64,000 nucleotides of DNA from Mesocentrotus franciscanus (lineage: Eukaryota; Echinodermata; Echinoidea; Camarodonta; Strongylocentrotidae): the NCBI GenBank assembly GCA_037976565.1, contig CP137666.1:48945271-49009270 (forward strand), given 5' to 3'. Below are positions 59,572 through 64,000 of the stretch, in pieces (positions within the stretch are counted from its first letter, which is position 1; each line of letters begins with the position of its first letter). The translations under genes and the position numbers were made by a program. Below the pieces are notes generated by a model that saw only the letters and a list, made by a program, of their open reading frames with translations, ran no database searches and was not told the DNA's origin.

Positions 59572-61871
59572 GAGGTGGAGAGAAGAGGATAAAAGAGAGA
59601 AAAGAAATGTAGGGAAATAAAGGGATGAGGGGGATGGGGAGGGGGAATAACAAAAAGGGAGAGAAATTAAGAAGACTAAAAGGATACAGAGGAAGAGAAA
59701 GAAGAGAGAGAGAGAGTGAGTGAGTGAGCAAGAGTAAGTGGCTGTATATGGGTAGGTCGACCCCCTTCATAATCAACTTCACATACAATTTCCCTTGTGG
59801 ACCTACGTACCACATGTAAACACTTCCGGATCGACACTGAAGATATCCATGCCCTGGAGAGTATCTGGATGGGCGCAGCGTCCATCCACTCCTTCACCAA
59901 CATTGTTCTCCTTTACCCAGACTGGGAACCATGCCATCTGACAGTCACACACCATGCTAGAACTGTTCACCAGTCTGAAAGAGGCAAGGTGTACAGAAAG
60001 GGATTAGATATCTTATCTTCAATAGCAAAGTGGCAAAATAAACTAATAAAAGATTTGAGAAAGTAAAATTTCTGCATCTAGGTAGATATTGTATTATTAA
60101 TCTTTCTATATTTTCATTAACCAGAGAGCTTGATTCTGTATTACCTAGACTGGTCTTACATGCTTATAATGGTATCAAGATTGTCGGGCTACTTCATATG
60201 AATGCAGTAATGGTTGTTCCAGAATGTAATACAGTATTATTTTTATGCTTATACTTACAATTGGGTGAGTTGAGGCATGCCTTCAAATGCATTGTTCTCC
60301 ACTGTGGTGATAACATTCCCAGCAAAGTCCCTGAAGAAATGGAAATGAAGAAGAAAACATAGCTTGTCAACGTTTCAATAAATTCCCTTCTTAAAACGAC
60401 AAATAAAAGAACAAACTTCAGAGTAGCATCCCAAAGGTACACTTGCAGGATGTAGCACATGAAGTTGGTTATTAACTTGGGTTAGGATGGTATTATAAGC
60501 ATAGTTTGACCTATATACAATCTAGAGATTTTGAAGTTTTGTAACATGTGCATCCACTTATGACCGGTAACACTGTACATGACAGTACAGTATGATTCAT
60601 TCATCGAGAATGGTATTGTCTCGTCGACCAGCTTCCGATTCGCCCGTCATACAAACAGCTTTGCGACTGACAGATGAACAGATATCTCCCCAAAGCAGAG
60701 CATTTAATTATATGAAGGATGCTATCTGCAATGACTCTACCATCTATACATTTGTAAAAGAATAGAGTTTGTTCGCAAGTGATGTAAAGTCCACGCCCTC
60801 CCACAACCCCCAAGCGACAGACATTATTTATAAGACTTACAGAGACTGGAGATTGACAAGTCCACTGAATGCTCTCCTGGAGATAGAATTGATGTTGTTG
60901 TTGGCCAGTCCTAATCTAAGCAATGATTCAAGACCCTCAAAGGCACCCGTCATGTCGTCCACTGTCCAGGCAATGACGTTATCGCTCAGGTCCCTGCAAG
61001 GCAAAGCCATTGAAGAAAGAGAAAAGTGTGAATACAGAACACTTCAATGCATCTAATCTCTTTGTGAAACTCTTGTGGGTGGTGTTACAATACATCCAAT
61101 ACTGGAAAATGTCTATGATAACAGAAGAAAAGGCCAAGTCTTGACACATGGATCTAGTGCTGAACATATGAAAGGAGAAGTTGGAAGCCCATGCCTATAC
61201 AATAAAATACTATACAATAAATCTATTTATAAAGTGCTATTATTCCAAGGTTTCACAGTGCTTTACAAAGTTAAACTGTGTTTATCAATCAAATATATAC
61301 TACTAGGTACTTACAAATAAAAAAACATTTAGTAACTTTCTACACATGCAATGCAGCTAAGACTTACAAGACTTGGAGTAGATTGAGCTGGATGAATGCT
61401 CCATCTGCCACCTGAGTGATCCTATTATGGTTGATGTAGAGCTCCCTCAGTAGAGGCGGCCAAGGAGGAACCCCTACAGACCCTGGAGCACCCCCATTGG
61501 TTCCCTGAGCAGCAGGACCTCCGCTCTCTCCAACACTCTCTTCTTCCGTCTCCAGTGTGGTGAGCCTGTTGTGAGAGAGGTCTAGGTACTCTAGGTTGGG
61601 ACAGAACTCCCAGCCGGAGGCCTCTGTCTCGTTGATACGGTTGTGGGCCACCGTCAGATGGAGCAGGGACTTGAGACCGAAGAGCCATCTGCGGCTGATG
61701 GTGGTCAGTTCGTTTCCGTCCAGCTCTAGTTGTTGAATGGCATTGAGCCCGTAGAAGGCACCGTCCATCAGGTCGGTCAGCTGGTTGCGACTAAGGCTGA
61801 GTTCCTCTAGAGACTCTAGGCCACTGAAGACCAGACTGTCCACTGTGGTCAGCTCATTGCGACTCAGTTCA
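53460..61871 (-). CDS. LRIG: LRIG-family transmembrane protein, 3' part (12 exons; 5' end outside)
   Basis: Exons: 61871-61368, 60993-60841, 60330-60259, 59974-59811, 58625-58492, 57945-57765, 57509-56952, 56604-56473, 56033-55923, 55462-55403, 54804-54340, 54019-53460; about 1030 residues, all phases agree. LRIG proteins are single-pass receptors' regulators. Order visible: leucine-rich repeats (LDLSHNRLTTLE, LDLSDNVIAWTVDD, AFSGLVNLQSL), a Cys-flanked LRR C-cap (VCDCQMAWFP, GRCAHPDTLQG), Ig1 split over two exons (LICTAGS, RFQCIISNEFG), Ig2 ([30 protein letters not shown]), Ig3 (LECNVEG, YKCEATNSLG), a membrane segment (IIIVVVICCILGTSLIWVV) and a long tail. The tail has an acidic EEGEIEEEDEDE block and ends His/Asn-rich (HRPHHPNRHNEKPTHH), TSLTEA. 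Exon 61871-61368 has a ~30-residue Gly/Pro/Glu insertion between LRRs. Orthology to LRIG1/2/3 is not decided. The signal peptide and first LRRs lie beyond position 64000. Confidence 0.93.
55195..55252. repeat. (GA)n microsatellite in an LRIG intron
   Basis: About 29 uninterrupted AG pairs followed by AAAG/AAGAGG, 151 bp past the exon 55462-55403 donor. The overlapping Arg/Glu frames are artefacts. Confidence 0.95.
59071..59101. repeat. (GA)n microsatellite in an LRIG intron
   Basis: About 15 GA pairs, followed by an A run. Confidence 0.95.
59450..59735. repeat. GA-rich purine tract with (GA)n
   Basis: About 280 bp of nearly pure purine on the plus strand, with a clean (GA)n core at 59537-59568 and GTGAGTGAGTGAG near 59718. 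It lies next to the LRRCT exon (59974-59811). Confidence 0.9.
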
Positions 61872-64000
61872 CTACAAATAAAAACAAGAACATGAACAAA
61901 AAGAGAAAAATTAATATTATATATAAGAAATTAATGACTTAAAAAAATTGATAATGCGAAACAATCATACCCAAGAAGACAGAAAATTAATACAGGTATT
62001 ATAAAATGCTGCATACCAATATAAATTTTCTGGAATTTCTGGAAATATCATTGTAGAACATGTAACATAAACACAATAATAGTGAAAATATAATTGTCAG
62101 AATATGGAAGCATTCTAGAATGGACACAGAAAGAAAGAAATTCATGAAAAATTGAAGTAACATCATTTCGAGCTTGAATGAGTCATGAACTGAAAAGTAA
62201 CCTACTGAAAAGCCTAAAAACAACAGGAGGATTATTCACACTATGTGTACTTTCACAAGTTGAATTCCTAGAGGGAGGGGACACTGCTACATTGGTGAAA
62301 AGAGATTTTCTTCAAAATCAATTGAGTACCATCTGGTAAGGGAAATGGGTTGTTCTGCATCATTAGCACCTGAGGATTATCAACTACCTTGTATTACCAT
62401 CCCCTACAGAGAATGTACTCTGGTAGTCCAGGAAAGAAAGAAAAAAAAAATCATGAACGACAGAGCTGCTCACTTTGTTCTACCGGTAACTGTACGGGGA
62501 TGGGTGGGGTGGGATCATGGGGGGTAGTCTAGCACCCATATCAACTAATTTCCTGTGCCATACTCATATCAGTGATATTTAAAACGTGGGGATTCATTAC
62601 AGCAGAGATAACACTTCATTTCCTACAAATCACAACATGAAGTAACTCAATCAATTTTATGAGCTCACAACATACGATTCAAAATGTTGTGAGAAGAATG
62701 AAGAGAATGGTATTTGATTTCTTTGCTGGTAAAATGATCGTTTTGTTTAGTGCTATGTACTGAACGGACAAACAAAAAAGAGATCATTCTTAGTTTAAAT
62801 TCCCCCCTGACAATAATTACTGGAAAGCATATGAAGGAGAATTACAGTCATGTGAGAATCGTCAAATTAATAAGTTTGAGAATAGGACAGAAAGAATAAT
62901 AATCAGAAAGTTTTCTTTACTCCAATGTAATACATTTGCTGGAAGTCCTGCTCCCTACACAAACAAACAAACAGACATGAACAATGAATGAATGCTTGAC
63001 AAGCAGAGACATCGTTCAGAGGGAGAATATCAAGAGCAGGGGTATGAAACCCGAGTCTCAAAGTCATATCTGGAAGGAATCTCAGCTATCATCAAGATTG
63101 GAGATCAAGTGCAACGGGGGTGGTGTCTCTAATCCCGGGAACATGTGTGAAAGGAATGTGTGAGGAGAAAGAAAAGAAATGGAAATATGGCAGTCAGCGA
63201 GCAAGCCCCAATACGTTTCACCTCCAAGCTCCAACCCCCCACCTCCCCTGAAAGAAATGCCTTTGAATGTCCTCATATTATCATATGAAAAAGAAATAGC
63301 TGAAAAGTTAGTCTGGACCAAACTTTCATGCAACACATGCTTGAAATTCCAAATACACGTTTCTGTGTTCAGTGCATGTCATTTTCAGCAAATTGAGTCA
63401 ATTTCCTTATTTCAAAACCTCATGGTCTATAACAACTGTTAGGTTATCAATATTCAACTTTTCCAAATTGCTTCATTACACTTTCTTCCATGATGTAATT
63501 GTATGACCTGTATTTATCTTCATATTCATATAAGTTTCATTGTATAAGGTATCTAATAAAGGAGAACATAATTTTTTGTTTCCTCAGCACCATATGGAAT
63601 GAATATTTCACAATTAAGCTTGTGGTTCTTTAGAAAAAACAGAAAATATTCCAGTATATCCAAGGATAAAGTGGACTTAATTTCAGGACTTAGAAAGTAA
63701 TTCTAAACAACAACTTCTAACACTTTTTTCAGGAGAAGGCCTTGAACAAGTTCACCACATCATCCCTGAAGATATTCCAGAAAAGGAACAAATGCAAAAG
63801 AGAGGGAATGAACAAGGGATAAAGAGGACAAGCAAGATTTCTTTTATTTTCCTTAAGAGTTTATTGTTTGCATGTTTTCTGCGGCTCTGAAAACACGCCA
63901 GAAGGAGATTTAGGAGAAGAGAATTAGGAGGTCACCTCGCTGTGTAAAGAAACCCAAGAAAAAAGGGTCATTTTCTGTAGTGTAAGCAGAGTCCATGCTG
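61872..64000. other. LRIG intron sequence to the right edge
   Basis: Intronic to LRIG on the minus strand. I searched for further LRR exons (short in-phase exons with LxxLxLxxN patterns) and saw none. There is a short A run near 62436-62446 and ordinary AT-rich sequence. Confidence 0.5.

Noticed and set aside
61872..64000. Possible additional LRR exons of LRIG
   Set aside because: No in-phase exon with an LRR pattern and matching splice sites was seen.

Overview
The window is 64 kb of AT-rich, intron-rich animal DNA. It carries five confidently recognised protein-coding genes (one running off the right edge), one tRNA gene, and very many introns and spacers filled with transposon-derived repeats and GA/CT microsatellites. 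The protein matches, long repeat-filled introns and repeat families point to a marine invertebrate deuterostome. A sea urchin (echinoid) is my best guess, but it is an inference from general character and not proven by the sequence.

Layout, left to right. A tRNA-Asp(GTC) gene lies on the minus strand at 1303-1374. ETHE1, the mitochondrial persulfide dioxygenase, is on the plus strand in seven exons (1791-9841). GEMIN2, an SMN-complex subunit, runs on the minus strand in six exons (14253-25890). Its 6.2-kb first intron holds a giant inverted array of ~214-bp repeats and a nested pair of DNA transposons. EEFSEC, the selenocysteine-specific elongation factor, is on the minus strand in sixteen exons (27905-39984). 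It has one clear U12-type AT-AC intron and one GC-AG intron. Between GEMIN2 and EEFSEC there is an unassigned minus-strand terminal exon (26021-26175). After a repeat-rich spacer with a decayed L2/CR1-like LINE comes an intronless Tctex1-domain dynein light chain gene on the plus strand (44345-45067). An 8.4-kb spacer, with a second LINE fragment ending in a (GA)n tract, leads to the 3' two thirds of an LRIG gene on the minus strand (twelve exons, 53460-61871). The N-terminal LRIG exons lie beyond the right edge.

The genes show no common pathway: sulfide oxidation (ETHE1), snRNP assembly (GEMIN2), selenoprotein synthesis (EEFSEC), axonemal or cytoplasmic dynein (Tctex1) and receptor regulation (LRIG). 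Apart from proximity, nothing links them functionally.

I found no undescribed gene system. The most notable items are the U12 intron with its full signal set, the 3.3-kb foldback array in GEMIN2, nested transposons with clear target-site duplications, a three-copy TTAA-bounded MITE family, a duplicated fragment of an EEFSEC exon end with its splice donor, and the orphan terminal exon. All coordinates were read by eye; exon borders were chosen so that splice sites and reading phases agree.
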